A stretch of DNA of 64,000 nt from Desulforamulus ruminis DSM 2154 (GCF_000215085.1 NC_015589.1:2926120-2990119); one strand, 5' to 3'. Numbered from the stretch's first letter, positions 16,730 to 26,070 are shown. The notes: a model not told the origin generated them from the sequence alone. Program-made: numbers and translations.

Positions 16730-17443
16730 TTATCTCGCCTTTCTGAGAAGCTGAATATCCGCTTCCTGCCGGATGGACCGTACCGCCAGAAGGTCCAAAA
16801 GTTCCGAATGTCCGGCCTGTACAGCCATTCCTTTTTCCAGGCTGATTCCCAGTTTATCCGTTTCTAATTCTAGACGGTCAAATTTTAGATGGATTTGGTC
16901 TACCTTTTCCACCGTATCTACAAACTTTTCTTCATGCTCGGTCCAGCCGTCAAACAGAGCCCGGACTTTATCAACAACCTGATTTTCCATGTGGATTGTC
17001 AGTCTATCAACACGTTTGTCCAACTCATCCACCTTAAACTCCAGATTGTCAAATTTAGACTCAAGCACTGCTTGTCTTTGTTCTAGCTTATCAAATTTAG
17101 ACTCGAGTACCGCTTGCCTTTGCTCTAATTTATCAAACTTAGATTCGAGTACTGCTTGCCTTTGCTCTAACTTATCAAACTTAGATTCGAGTACCGCTTG
17201 TCTTTGCTCTAACTTATCAAATTTAGATTCGAGTACCGCTTGCCTTTGCTCTAACTTATCAAACTTAGATTCGAGTACCGCTTGTCTTTGCTCTAACTTA
17301 TCAAACTTAGATTCGAGTACTGCTTGCCTTTGCTCTAACTTATCAAATCTAAAACCAAGAAGCGCTTGTCCCTCTTCTAGATGATCAATTTTTTGGTTAA
17401 GGGTTTTTAACTGCAAAAGAATATTATTTAATAATTCTTCCAT
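16730..17443 (-). CDS. Coiled-coil protein with seven identical 14-residue repeats
   Basis: ATG 17443 is chosen because GGGAGGGGAG precedes it; the product is 237 residues. After a short helical N-terminus come seven identical copies of FDKLEQRQAVLESK (two heptads each), then more degenerate coiled coil (FDNLEFKVDELDKRVDRL). Hydrophobic residues at a/d positions make a long parallel coiled coil almost certain. No signal peptide or membrane segment is present. It resembles phage-tail-fibre-like or structural coiled-coil proteins widespread in Firmicutes, with no known role. The repeat number may vary between strains. Confidence 0.85.
   Translation of the reverse strand: MEELLNNILLQLKTLNQKIDHLEEGQALLGFRFDKLEQRQAVLESKFDKLEQRQAVLESKFDKLEQRQAVLESKFDKLEQRQAVLESKFDKLEQRQAVLESKFDKLEQRQAVLESKFDKLEQRQAVLESKFDNLEFKVDELDKRVDRLTIHMENQVVDKVRALFDGWTEHEEKFVDTVEKVDQIHLKFDRLELETDKLGISLEKGMAVQAGHSELLDLLAVRSIRQEADIQLLRKAR
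17054..17347 (-). repeat. 42-bp tandem repeat, seven units, inside the coiled-coil gene
   Basis: Seven in-phase 42-bp units encode identical peptides. The units differ only at silent third positions (for example GTACT/GTACC and GCTTGT/GCTTGC). Silent divergence with perfect amino acid identity implies selection on the protein or recent gene conversion. Confidence 0.95.
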
Positions 17444-17563
17444 CGTCCATAACTCCCCTCCCAAGGATCCTGCCAATTTATTCTATAGGCACACAATCAA
17501 TCCCTTCAGGCTGTGGAAATAAATTTGTCGTTAGAAGAGTTGGATGAAATAAATCCATAAAAG

Positions 17564-17594
17564 AAGAAGCAAGGGCACGCGTCCCTTGCTTCTT
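17564..17594 (-). terminator. Terminator of the amino acid permease gene
   Basis: AAGAAGCAAGGG and CCCTTGCTTCTT pair around a 7-base loop, 20 bases after the permease stop. On the minus strand the stem is followed by CTTTT. Confidence 0.8.
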
Positions 17595-17613
17595 ACTAGT
17601 GTTTCAAGTCATA

Positions 17614-19002
17614 TCAGGCTTTCTGTTTTCTAACCGCATCATCTTTATTAAAACCAAAGGAATAGTAACTCAAAAGCAGCAGTCCAAACCAGACCGGGCC
17701 CACATACAGAGCGATTCTGGTGCCTTCACTAAAGGCCATCATTATAACCACCAGGGCTAAGAAGGCCAGGGTCAGGTAAGAAGTCAGCGGCCACAGGGGC
17801 GTGGGAAACTTAAGCTGGGATACTTGTTCCGGGGATAAGGATTTGCGGTAATTGATTTGCGCAACCAATATGATTCCCCATACCCAAACCGCGCCGATGG
17901 TAGTTACGCTGGTAACATATTCAAAAACTTTCGCCGGAACCAAATAGTTTAAAACCACGCCGATGCAAAGAAAAGCTGCGGATATGAAAATACCGTTCAC
18001 AGGTACGCCGCTTCCGCTGAGCTTGCCAAAGAAAGCGGGGGCCTTCTTTTGCAGGGCCAGGGTGTACAACATACGACCGGTACTAAAGATACCGCTGTTG
18101 CAAGAAGACAGGGCGGCCGTAAGCACTACGAAGTTGATAATGCCGGCGGCGGCCGGAATCCCGACCTTGCTGAAGGTAAGAACAAAGGGACTTCCTTTGG
18201 AGGGATCAATTTCGTTCCAGGGGAATAAGCATAAAATGATGAATAAGGCACCCACATAGAAAATTAAAATACGCCATAAGACTTTATTGATGGCCGAGGG
18301 AAGGGTTTTTTGGGGGTTCTCTGCTTCACCGGCAGTTACACCAATCAATTCCATGCCCAGGTAAGCAAAGGCCACCATGACCAAGGCCAGTGCCGGTCCG
18401 GTAAAGCCCTTGGCAAAAAAGCCGCCGTGAGCTGTCAAATTGGATATGCCAATGGGCACGCCGTTGTTGCCGATACCAAAGAAAATCATGGCTCCACCGA
18501 TAAGAATCATGGCGATAATGGTCACGACTTTAATCAGAGCAAACCAGAATTCAAACTCACCATAGTGTTTTACGCTAATTAAATTGACTACCGTCATAAT
18601 AACCAGGGCGGCCAGAGCCCAGGCCCATTGCGGGGTATCCGGGAACCAGAAGGTCATGTAAATTCCGGCAGCGGTAATCTCCGCCATGCAAGTAACCACC
18701 CACATAAACCAGTAGGTCCAACTGGTCAGATAGCCGTATACCGGACCGATAAACATATTCGCATAGGCACCAAAGGAACCGGATAGCGGGTAGGTTACAG
18801 CCATCTCTCCCAGAGCGCGTAATACAATAAAAATTGCTAAACCTGCGATCAGATAAGAAAGCATGAGAGACGGTCCGGCGGTTTTAATGGCTGTTGAGGA
18901 ACCCAGGAAAAGACCTACACCGATGGCACCGCCAATGGCTATCAGTTGAATATGTCTTTCTTTTAGACCACGATGCAGGCCTTCATTTTCGGGGGTTTTC
19001 AT
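17614..19002 (-). CDS. Amino acid permease, APC superfamily
   Basis: 462 residues with twelve membrane helices. The first helix has the APC signature IGGAIGVGLFLGSS, and PLSGSFGAYANMF and AYLGMELIGVTAGEAENPQK are typical of the AAT family (AroP/ProY/AlaP/CycA group). It is a proton- or sodium-coupled importer of amino acids. It lies 99 bases downstream of alanine dehydrogenase on the same strand, so alanine or a related small amino acid is a sensible substrate (inference). The start has a GGAGG site at its 5' side. Confidence 0.92.
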   Translation of the reverse strand: MKTPENEGLHRGLKERHIQLIAIGGAIGVGLFLGSSTAIKTAGPSLMLSYLIAGLAIFIVLRALGEMAVTYPLSGSFGAYANMFIGPVYGYLTSWTYWFMWVVTCMAEITAAGIYMTFWFPDTPQWAWALAALVIMTVVNLISVKHYGEFEFWFALIKVVTIIAMILIGGAMIFFGIGNNGVPIGISNLTAHGGFFAKGFTGPALALVMVAFAYLGMELIGVTAGEAENPQKTLPSAINKVLWRILIFYVGALFIILCLFPWNEIDPSKGSPFVLTFSKVGIPAAAGIINFVVLTAALSSCNSGIFSTGRMLYTLALQKKAPAFFGKLSGSGVPVNGIFISAAFLCIGVVLNYLVPAKVFEYVTSVTTIGAVWVWGIILVAQINYRKSLSPEQVSQLKFPTPLWPLTSYLTLAFLALVVIMMAFSEGTRIALYVGPVWFGLLLLSYYSFGFNKDDAVRKQKA

Positions 19003-19101
19003 ACTATTCCAACCTCCAGTATTCTTTGTATTTTGGTTCAGTTTGTTGAAAAAGTCATCCTTTTTAAAAGAAGGTTGCTAGATTTCAGTACCCTTTGGTG
19101 A

Positions 19102-20220
19102 TTAAGCAAGTACCTGTTCCAGCGGAGTGTATGCCAGGTTGAGGGCCTTGGCTACGGCTTCATAGGTGCACTGCCCGGCGGCTACGTTGACACCCTTGGC
19201 CAGGGCACGGTTTTCCTGCACTGCCTTTACCCAACCTTTATCGGCAAGCTGAAGCGCATAGGGCAAAGTAACATTGGTTAAAGCAAAGGTAGAAGTCCGG
19301 GCCACTGCTCCAGGCATGTTTGCCACCGAATAGTGAATGACGCCGTATTTTTCATAGGTGGGCTCACTATGAGTGGTTACCCGGTCAATGGTCTCAATGG
19401 ATCCACCCTGGTCAATGGCCACATCCACAATAACGGATCCGGGTTTCATCCCTTTAACCATTTCTTCTTTTACCAGCTTGGGAGCCTTGGCCCCGGGAAT
19501 CAGTACCGCGCCTACCAGCAGGTCGGCCTTTTTAACTGCCTGGGCAATGTTATAGCTGTTGGAGGCAACGGTATGAATACGACCGCCAAACAAGTCATCC
19601 AGGTAGCGTAAACGATCCACGTTTAAATCCAAAATGGTTACGTTCGCCCCCAGGCCCATAGCCATTTTAGCCGCATTGGTTCCTACAATTCCACCTCCCA
19701 CAATAACCACTTCTGCGGCAGGCACCCCGGGCACCCCAGCCAGTAGTACACCGGAACCGCCATAAGTTTTTTCCAGGTACCGGGCGCCAATTTGAATGGA
19801 CATGCGTCCAGCTACTTCGGACATGGGGGTTAACAGGGGTAAAGAACCGTTGTCCAATTGAATGGTTTCATAAGCAATACCGGCAACCTTTTTCTTTAAC
19901 AAGGCTGCAGTCAGTTCTGGTTCCGGAGCCAGGTGCAAATAGGTAAACAGCATCTGCTCCTCTTTAAATAAGTCGTATTCCGCTGCCAGCGGTTCTTTTA
20001 CCTTCATGATCATATCGGCCCGGTCGAAAACCTCTTTGGCGGTTTCAACAATTTCTGCCCCGGCAGCCAGATAATCATCATTGCTGATGCCACTGCCTAC
20101 ACCAGCCTTATTTTCAATAATTACCCGGTGGCCATGGTTAAGCATAGCCTCTACTCCGGCAGGAGTAATAGCAACACGGTTCTCGTTGTTTTTAATTTCC
20201 TTTGGTACTCCTACAATCAT
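19102..20220 (-). CDS. ald: Alanine dehydrogenase
   Basis: ATG 20220 follows GGGAGGT; the upstream in-frame ATG at 20289 has no such site. The 372-residue product has the family N-terminus [20 protein letters not shown], the catalytic Lys/His region ([16 protein letters not shown]) and the NAD-binding Rossmann motif [22 protein letters not shown]. It interconverts L-alanine and pyruvate with NAD, hexameric in known cases. Its neighbours (permease downstream, LysA-type enzyme and TrmB regulator upstream) suggest an amino acid use module. Confidence 0.96.
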   Translation of the reverse strand: MIVGVPKEIKNNENRVAITPAGVEAMLNHGHRVIIENKAGVGSGISNDDYLAAGAEIVETAKEVFDRADMIMKVKEPLAAEYDLFKEEQMLFTYLHLAPEPELTAALLKKKVAGIAYETIQLDNGSLPLLTPMSEVAGRMSIQIGARYLEKTYGGSGVLLAGVPGVPAAEVVIVGGGIVGTNAAKMAMGLGANVTILDLNVDRLRYLDDLFGGRIHTVASNSYNIAQAVKKADLLVGAVLIPGAKAPKLVKEEMVKGMKPGSVIVDVAIDQGGSIETIDRVTTHSEPTYEKYGVIHYSVANMPGAVARTSTFALTNVTLPYALQLADKGWVKAVQENRALAKGVNVAAGQCTYEAVAKALNLAYTPLEQVLA

Positions 20221-20412
20221 TTTGATACCTCCCTTAAGATTTAATGTTAGACGATGAGGAATACAATATAATGTTAAAGCAAAATCCATGCCATAAAATG
20301 AAAATCGACATTATAAAATTAGATGAGTCCGTAAATAGCAAAGATTCTAAATAATTTAAATTTTATTTTGTCCATTTTTTTCTAAAACAAAGTATTTCTT
20401 TTAGTAAAAATG

Positions 20413-20465
20413 ATAAAAAAAAGTGGCAAATTATTTTATCAGTCGGTAAAATAACTTGTCACTTT
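20413..20465 (-). terminator. Terminator after the LysA-type gene
   Basis: Read on the minus strand, AAGTGACAAGTTATTTTA pairs with TAAAATAATTTGCCACTT and is followed by a run of eight T. The rest of 20221-20527 shows no gene; it must also hold the ald promoter, which I could not pin down. Confidence 0.85.
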
Positions 20466-20527
20466 GGCAAAAGCTGTACGATATTGTGTTTGAAATCTGA
20501 AATTAATATAATTTATCGTTTACTTCC

Positions 20528-21739
20528 TTATACATAATGCCTTACAAGGTCCTCAAAACAATCCCGCCTTCGGATCATACGGTGGCTGCCATCTGCGTTC
20601 ATCAATACTTCACCGGGCCGCAGCCGGCAATTATAATTGGATGACATAACATAGCCGTAGGCTCCGGCATTCAGAACCGCCAACAAATCACCTTCACGTA
20701 TTTCCGGTAAAAGTCTGTCCTTTGCAATAAAGTCTCCGCTTTCACAAATATTTCCCACCACAGTGACTGGTTTTAACGGACCGCTTCTTTCCTTTTTACC
20801 GATGACTTCTATTTGATGATAGGAATCATACAGGACCGGGCGAACCAAAACATTCATGCCGAGATCGGTTCCTATGTAGGTCTTCTCATAATTTTCTTTG
20901 ATTGAATAGACTTGGCCCAATAAAATTCCACATTCAGCAACCAGGTATCGGCCCGGTTCAATCTTGAAAACCACTTCTTTGTTATCATAATTCTGAAGAA
21001 ACTCCTTTAAAAGGGCAGAAAGCTTTATGGCCAGCATTGAAAGATCCAGCCGGGCCTCTCCTTCTCCATAGGGTACGCCCAAACCACCGCCAAGATCAAT
21101 AAATTGCAGATTGGGAAATTGCTTAGCAATCTGCAAGAGTCCTTTTACACCCTGAATATATTTGTCTTCATTTAAAATAAGAGAACCAATATGCTGATTA
21201 ATCCCCACTAGTTTTAATTGATATTTCTTTACAATCTCTTTGACCTGATCTGCAAAATCTGCCTGTACACCAAATTTTGTGTTTCTTCCTGCAGTAATAA
21301 CCTTTTCATGATGTCCTGCTCCCACTCCCGGATTAAAACGAACGGCAACGGCTCCACCGGCATTGATTTTTCCGTACAGTTCCAGTTGGGAAAGGCTATC
21401 CACGCTGACTAAAATCTCCCGCTCTATGGCGTATTTCATTTCTTCTGCCGAAACGTTGTTGCCAATATAAAAGATTCTATGGACTGGAAACCCGGCCAAT
21501 TGTTCAATATAGATTTCCCCAGGAGACATGGCATCCACGTCTAACCCTTCATTCAGTATAATCTTCAAAATTTCCAGGTTGCTATTGGCCTTGGCGGAGT
21601 AATTAACGGTGCAATTGATACCCGGTAAAAGATTTTTTAATTCCCTGCATCGGTTCCGCAAAATACTTTCATCGTATACATATAATGGGCTGCCATAATG
21701 TTCAATTAATTCATAGGCGGTATTATGATTAATAAACAC
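20528..21739 (-). CDS. lysA: Diaminopimelate decarboxylase-type PLP enzyme (LysA)
   Basis: 403 residues, fold-type III PLP decarboxylase. Lys50 in NYSAKANSN is the Schiff-base lysine; NPGVGAGHHEKVITAGRNTKFGV, QHIGS, FIDLGGGLGVPYG, EPGRYLVAE and the CESGDF cysteine of the partner active site are all LysA hallmarks. The reaction is meso-diaminopimelate to L-lysine. Its stop side is single; its start overlaps the TrmB-like regulator gene by 11 bases, so they are co-transcribed. A LysA under a TrmB regulator is uncommon; a related D-amino acid decarboxylase cannot be excluded. Confidence 0.88.
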   Translation of the reverse strand: MFINHNTAYELIEHYGSPLYVYDESILRNRCRELKNLLPGINCTVNYSAKANSNLEILKIILNEGLDVDAMSPGEIYIEQLAGFPVHRIFYIGNNVSAEEMKYAIEREILVSVDSLSQLELYGKINAGGAVAVRFNPGVGAGHHEKVITAGRNTKFGVQADFADQVKEIVKKYQLKLVGINQHIGSLILNEDKYIQGVKGLLQIAKQFPNLQFIDLGGGLGVPYGEGEARLDLSMLAIKLSALLKEFLQNYDNKEVVFKIEPGRYLVAECGILLGQVYSIKENYEKTYIGTDLGMNVLVRPVLYDSYHQIEVIGKKERSGPLKPVTVVGNICESGDFIAKDRLLPEIREGDLLAVLNAGAYGYVMSSNYNCRLRPGEVLMNADGSHRMIRRRDCFEDLVRHYV

Positions 21740-22442
21740 TGGTCCTTTTTCCTTTCTTCATTGTAATAAGGTCTATTTCATTCCTGAGCGCCTCTTTGAA
21801 AAGAGTAATCAGGGTTTTGTTTTGAGTGAATAAACAGGTGGCCATGTTTTTTTCGTTTTTCATATTGCCCGTTAATATGAAGGATGAGTCGGCAATTAAG
21901 CGAATTTGATAGGCCTCTTTGTCCGCATAATAAATCTCCGCCCCTTCCATATGAAAGGGTTGTGAAGTTATGATGACAATTTTTATTCCGCGCTTGGCCG
22001 CAGAAACAAGCTCACTTTTTATTATTTGACATTCTCTTGCCGCCATGGATAGATACAGGCGTTCTTTAGCATTTTCAAGCAGGGTTTTCATCTTATCAAT
22101 AATTCTGCCATCACCGGAGATGGTGATATAGGCCTCCGGGGGTTCCAGCTTTTGAGGTGCATTTTCTTTTATATAGGAAAGCACCTGATCAAAGGCACGC
22201 TTCTTATTCTGACAATATTCGTCGACGGGCACAGCGGTATATTGAATGCTTTCGGCGTCAATCTTGTAGGCCGCCCCTTTTTCTATAAGTCCTTCCAGGG
22301 CAATATAAACATTTGAACGGGATATCCCGGAAAACTTGGCCGCCTCATAGCCACTTAAGGGTCCTTCTGAAAGCAAAGCAATATAAACCCTTGCTTCATA
22401 GGACGTTAACCCGGTTACCATCAGACAATTTACTAAATCCAT
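21729..22442 (-). CDS. TrmB family transcriptional regulator
   Basis: ATG 22442 is preferred (GGGGGTGG just upstream); 237 residues. The N-terminus has the TrmB winged helix (GLTSYEARVYIALLSEGPLSGYEAAKFSGISRSNVY), followed by a C-terminal domain resembling the PLD-like effector part of the family (ISGDGRIIDKMKTLLENAKERLYLS). TrmB proteins respond to sugars or other small molecules. It is the first gene of the operon with lysA. A 30-bp perfect palindrome begins 14 bases upstream of its start and is the obvious operator. Confidence 0.9.
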   Translation of the reverse strand: MDLVNCLMVTGLTSYEARVYIALLSEGPLSGYEAAKFSGISRSNVYIALEGLIEKGAAYKIDAESIQYTAVPVDEYCQNKKRAFDQVLSYIKENAPQKLEPPEAYITISGDGRIIDKMKTLLENAKERLYLSMAARECQIIKSELVSAAKRGIKIVIITSQPFHMEGAEIYYADKEAYQIRLIADSSFILTGNMKNEKNMATCLFTQNKTLITLFKEALRNEIDLITMKKGKRTSVY

Positions 22443-22455
22443 AGGCCACCCCCGC

Positions 22456-22485
22456 ATATAGTATTACTAATTAGTAATACTATAT
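22456..22485. promoter_or_regulatory. 30-bp perfect palindrome upstream of the TrmB gene
   Basis: ATATAGTATTACTAA is followed directly by its exact reverse complement. It lies at the predicted promoter of the TrmB-lysA operon, so autoregulation is the simplest reading. Confidence 0.8.
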
Positions 22486-22707
22486 TAAAAAAATAATTTT
22501 GTAAATTGGCAAGTATATTTTTCCCAAAACTTTTTTAAATTGTTATGAAGCAGAGACCAAGCATCATCTAGTCTTATTGCAGATTGGTAAAAATATATTT
22601 AACTAAGGTCTATGATATAATGTGGACGAAGGGCATCTTTAGTCACTTCTTCGTATGTTATTTAGTCAGAGAACATCCATGATTTATTTTAAATCCAGGA
22701 AGAACCT

Positions 22708-22874
22708 ATGTTTAAATATTCATTATCCTTCAAAAGTTATATTCTATTCGGTATTGTTCTTGGTACTATGTTTGGGATCATAACTCATATTTCTGTGGGA
22801 TGATCGCGGGAAAGGTCGTGGAAGGTTTATTTGCATCTGGCTATTATAAAACAAAGAGTAAAAACAAAAGGTAA
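22708..22874 (+). pseudogene. Possible remnant of a cation:dicarboxylate/amino acid symporter
   Basis: Two short frames: ATG 22708 behind AGGAAG gives 31 residues (membrane-like FKSYILFGIVLGTMFGIITH), stopped by TGA at 22801. It overlaps an ATG at 22800 giving a 24-residue basic tail (GKVVEGLFASGYYKTKS). The first resembles the start of GltP/DctA-type symporters. It may be a heavily deleted gene or a small membrane protein. The rest of 22486-23080 shows no gene. Confidence 0.3.
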
Positions 22875-23080
22875 ATGGCATACGTAATATTGAATTCCTC
22901 AGGAATTTCTACCTTTCTTTTCTTTCCCTATATACCGTGCGTATATATAACATAAGTAATAATTTAAAGAGAATAATATATTATCGAACTAAAGGATGAA
23001 TGTGTTAATAATAATTCATCAAGATTAATTAATCTATACGATTATCCTTTTATATCTCTTTTTGAAAGGGACGTAACCTG

Positions 23081-24142
23081 TTGATCAAACAAACTCAAAT
23101 ATACTATATGTCCGGTACAGGCAATACCCGCAGAGTAGCTCACTGGTTTGCTGATGTGGCCCGGGAAAAGGGGATTCCCAGTAAGATTTATCAAATAACC
23201 AAACATGGCCGCCAACCTAAAGTCAATACCTGTTCTACAAATCTCTTAGGCATTTTGTTTCCTACACATGGATTCACGGCTCCCTGGCTAATCATACGAT
23301 TTGTATTGAGCTTACCTCGGGGTAAGGGGACACAGGCCTTTGCCGTTGCCACAAGAGCCGGTCTAAAAATAGGACCCGTTTTTACTCCGGGTTTTGAGGG
23401 AACTGCCGTTTATCTTGTTGCCTTACTGCTTTTATTAAAAGGCTACAACATCAGACTGCTGAGCGGCATTGATATGGTAAGCAACTGGCTGGCCCTTCAC
23501 TGGGGCCTAAGTCCTGCAAACTCTAGAGCCATCATTGACAGGAACAAGCCCCGGGCCTTAAAGATGGCCAATATCTTATATTCCGGCGGAAGGTACATTC
23601 GGGGTCAGGTGCAGCTTGTTTTAGGTATTTTGCTATTCCAGATCTCCCTTGGTTACTTGCTGATGGGAAGATTTATGCTGGCAAAGTTATTTTACGCCAA
23701 TGAAAACTGCAACGGTTGTGGGCTTTGCGAAAAAAACTGTCCCACAGGTTCTGTTAAAATGAGAGGCTGGAAAAAGAAACGACCTTTTTGGTCCTTAACC
23801 TGTGAATCTTGTATGCGGTGCATGGGATTTTGTCCAAAAAAAGCGGTGGAAGCAAGTCATCCCCTTTTTGCGGTAATGATTTATTTAATTTCCATTCCTT
23901 TGTCTGCTTATATATTGTACTTATTTGGTCAACAAGTAACCTGGCTGACCAACCTTAGCGGCTGGGCTCGTGTAATTGTAAACTATGTTTATTCTCTTTC
24001 GGTTATAACAGCCGCCTATTTTATATTTATGCTACTAATGCGTATACCCTTGATAAATAGATTATTGACCTATTTGACTCCGGTTCATTACTACCGAAGA
24101 TATCATGAACCGGATACAAAGTTAAAAGATTTTTTAGAGTAA
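23081..24142 (+). CDS. EFR1-type flavodoxin/ferredoxin membrane protein
   Basis: 353 residues from TTG 23081 (AAAGGG ten bases upstream). Residues 1-150 are a flavodoxin-like domain (YYMSGTGNTRRVAHWFADVA). A membrane helix follows near 185-205, then two 4Fe-4S motifs (CNGCGLCEKNCPTGS at ~222 and CESCMRCMGFCPKKA at ~253), then two further helices near 265-325. It belongs to the EFR1 group common in anaerobes, presumably an electron-transfer protein at the membrane. It stands alone; partners are not visible. Confidence 0.9.
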   Translation: MIKQTQIYYMSGTGNTRRVAHWFADVAREKGIPSKIYQITKHGRQPKVNTCSTNLLGILFPTHGFTAPWLIIRFVLSLPRGKGTQAFAVATRAGLKIGPVFTPGFEGTAVYLVALLLLLKGYNIRLLSGIDMVSNWLALHWGLSPANSRAIIDRNKPRALKMANILYSGGRYIRGQVQLVLGILLFQISLGYLLMGRFMLAKLFYANENCNGCGLCEKNCPTGSVKMRGWKKKRPFWSLTCESCMRCMGFCPKKAVEASHPLFAVMIYLISIPLSAYILYLFGQQVTWLTNLSGWARVIVNYVYSLSVITAAYFIFMLLMRIPLINRLLTYLTPVHYYRRYHEPDTKLKDFLE

Positions 24143-24419
24143 TTCATATTTTTAACCAATATCAAGTATCCCATTGGCAAAGCAATTGACCCAAGGTGAA
24201 ATGTATTATAATCACACCTATAATAAACCACATTGCTACTTTTTATTGACCTGCCGGTCTATAATATTTTGCTATTTTTTCTTGTTCAAATTAACAATTA
24301 TTTTAGTAAAGTTCCATAATTTATTTTATCAGCCAATATCAGGAAGAATTAATAAAGAACTTTAAAGCAAATGAAAACATACACTACTTCAGAGCAAAGA
24401 TTGAAGGAGTGGAAACTGA

Positions 24420-25079
24420 GTGAACATTTTAGGCATAATCCTTATTTCCTTAGCTTTAAATTTAGATGCTTTAGGGGTGGGATTTTCCTATGGAATTCGC
24501 AAAATAAAACTTCCTCTGTTGTCCATGATCTTTATTTGCCTTATATCCATAGCCAGTCTAGGTTTATCCATGCTGGCAGGCTGTGCCATAAATCATTACT
24601 TATCCGCCGCCATTGCTAAACATATGGGAGGCGGCATTTTAGTCTTTATGGGAGCCTGGGCAATCTTCCAATACTTTCATTCTAAAACCCTTATGCCCGT
24701 TAGAGATATAGCGGAATCCCATACCACCACCGTACCGGATATTACCACTTTATTTCAATTGCGGCTATTTGGTATACTGATACAAGTTTTAAAAGATCCA
24801 CAGGTGGCGGATGCCGACCAGTCAGGTACAATTTCTATACAGGAATCACTTTTATTGGGTATGGCCTTAGCCCTGGACTCCATTGGAGCGGGAGTAGCCA
24901 TTTCTTTGCTGGGGTACAATATTTTAACCATGGCCCTCTGCGTGGGCGCATGTCAGTTTATCTTTACCTATTGTGGAACACTGGCTGGTGCAAAATTAAG
25001 CAAAACATCTATGGGCAGGCAAATGGCCCTTCTGCCCGGATTTATTTTAGTAATTATCGGTATCAGCAGATTTTTTTAG
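24420..25079 (+). CDS. YtaF/MntP-like membrane protein
   Basis: GTG 24420 behind AAGGAGTGG. 219 residues, six membrane helices in two similar halves. The motifs ALNLDALGVGFSYGIR (~12) and GMALALDSIGAGVAISLLG (~145) place conserved aspartates in helices 1 and 4, as in the MntP manganese exporter superfamily; the central loop KDPQVADADQSGTISI is typical of sporulation protein YtaF. No yybP-ykoY manganese riboswitch is apparent upstream. The 24143-24419 gap contains only A+T-rich sequence with possible weak promoters. Confidence 0.82.
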   Translation: MNILGIILISLALNLDALGVGFSYGIRKIKLPLLSMIFICLISIASLGLSMLAGCAINHYLSAAIAKHMGGGILVFMGAWAIFQYFHSKTLMPVRDIAESHTTTVPDITTLFQLRLFGILIQVLKDPQVADADQSGTISIQESLLLGMALALDSIGAGVAISLLGYNILTMALCVGACQFIFTYCGTLAGAKLSKTSMGRQMALLPGFILVIIGISRFF

Positions 25080-25219
25080 TGGGTGTGAAGCCATATTCTA
25101 TCAGAGTTTTTTTCGATTGAAATATTGTGGGTAAATATTTCCACTATTATTATTAGTCGACATTTTATATAATTTAAACCAGCTACCAATCAATTATACG
25201 AAAGGTGGTCCTCTGTTTC

Positions 25220-25576
25220 ATGAAAAAGATTCTTGTACTCGGAACCTTGGCTATCTCTTTACTAACGTTTACCGTTCCCGCTTTAGCAGCTACCTCCACT
25301 TGCAACGTCTCTTATGGGACAAGCCTGAGTCAATTGGCAAAGCAGTGCTTCACTCAGAAATCATCCAGCAACTGCTCAACCCAATTACAATCTATTCTTG
25401 GGAATGTCAAAACTCAGAAGTCGTCCAGCAACTGCTCGACTCAATTACAATCTGTTCTTGGGAATGCCAACACTCAAAAGCAATTAAGCAATCTATTAAC
25501 ACAAATTAAAAATAATTGCCCAACTACCCCATCTTCATCTTCATCCAGTAATTGCAACTACACCTTATATCGTTAG
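25220..25576 (+). CDS. Small secreted Ser/Cys/Asn-rich repeat protein
   Basis: ATG 25220 follows AAAGGTGG; 118 residues with a clear signal peptide ending ALAATS. The mature part contains a 20-residue tandem repeat (KSSSNCSTQLQSILGN and KSSSNCSTQLQSVLGN) and a Ser-rich tail. There are seven cysteines in all, suggesting disulfides or metal binding after export. DNA of the repeat is a near-identical 60-bp duplication (25356-25475). No known family. A strong terminator follows. Confidence 0.8.
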   Translation: MKKILVLGTLAISLLTFTVPALAATSTCNVSYGTSLSQLAKQCFTQKSSSNCSTQLQSILGNVKTQKSSSNCSTQLQSVLGNANTQKQLSNLLTQIKNNCPTTPSSSSSSNCNYTLYR

Positions 25577-25580
25577 TAAA

Positions 25581-25608
25581 AAATACCCCGGTGAAAACCG
25601 GGGTATTT
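25581..25608 (+). terminator. Terminator of the secreted repeat gene
   Basis: Perfect 12-bp stem AAATACCCCGGT / ACCGGGGTATTT with a GAAA loop, immediately after the stop codon. Confidence 0.9.
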
Positions 25609-25660
25609 CCATTGATACTAGCAATAGCAGGTCTCATCTCTCTTAAATGGAGTGATCGGT

Positions 25661-25882
25661 TTAGTTTTGATTCATTACTAAATTCTGGGCTTTTGAACCC
25701 AGAATTTGTTTAACGGGTTTTTTATCTCTAATTACACACCTTACATTGGTATCTCCTGGACATATTTCAATGATTTCCATTTCCTCAATCTCTAAACCTG
25801 CGGATTCGTATATTCTTTTTTCCTTAGCAATTATTTCTGCGATCTCTTTCTCATCTAAGCAACACCGGACACTTAGCTTCAT
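25661..25882 (-). CDS. Small acidic protein, paralogue of the one at 26071
   Basis: 73 residues; ATG 25882 behind GGAGG. The N-terminus (LDEKEIAEIIAKEKRIYESAGLEIEEMEIIEI) aligns with the protein encoded at 26071, so they form a local family: a strand, a helix, then an acidic strand with a G-D-T-N turn. It has three cysteines. Function unknown. An internal inverted repeat (25679-25706) lies in its last codons. Confidence 0.7.
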   Translation of the reverse strand: MKLSVRCCLDEKEIAEIIAKEKRIYESAGLEIEEMEIIEICPGDTNVRCVIRDKKPVKQILGSKAQNLVMNQN

Positions 25883-26037
25883 TTTGTCTCCTCCCTTGCG
25901 TTGTTACATTAAGCATATATCAGAATTATTACAAAATGATTTCATTGCGTTAGAGTTAAGAGTATCGTCAGAAAAGAGTTAGTATTGTTTGAATATTTTA
26001 AAATATGTTATTTTAAACTCTGTTACGGCAGGAAATT

Positions 26038-26066
26038 ATAAAACCCCCACCTCCCGGCAGGGGTAT
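26038..26066 (-). terminator. Terminator of the small paralogue at 26071
   Basis: On the minus strand ACCCC and GGGGGT pair around TGCC/GGGAGG and are followed by TTTTAT. Confidence 0.65.
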
Positions 26067-26070
26067 CCAC

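Noticed and set aside
17054-17347. Regular direct repeats suggesting a CRISPR array
   Set aside because: The units are contiguous, in frame and without unique spacers; no cas genes lie nearby.
16989-17384. A 131-codon plus-strand frame full of LSNLDSSTACLCS repeats
   Set aside because: It is the exact antisense of the 42-bp repeats of the coiled-coil gene; no ribosome site, and the composition (Ser/Cys repeats) comes from the repeat alone.
24174-24365. 63-codon frame upstream of the YtaF-like gene
   Set aside because: A+T-rich, no ribosome site, low-complexity aromatic composition.
24143-24419. Manganese (yybP-ykoY) riboswitch before the YtaF/MntP-like gene
   Set aside because: I looked for the paired loop motifs of that class and saw none in this A+T-rich gap.
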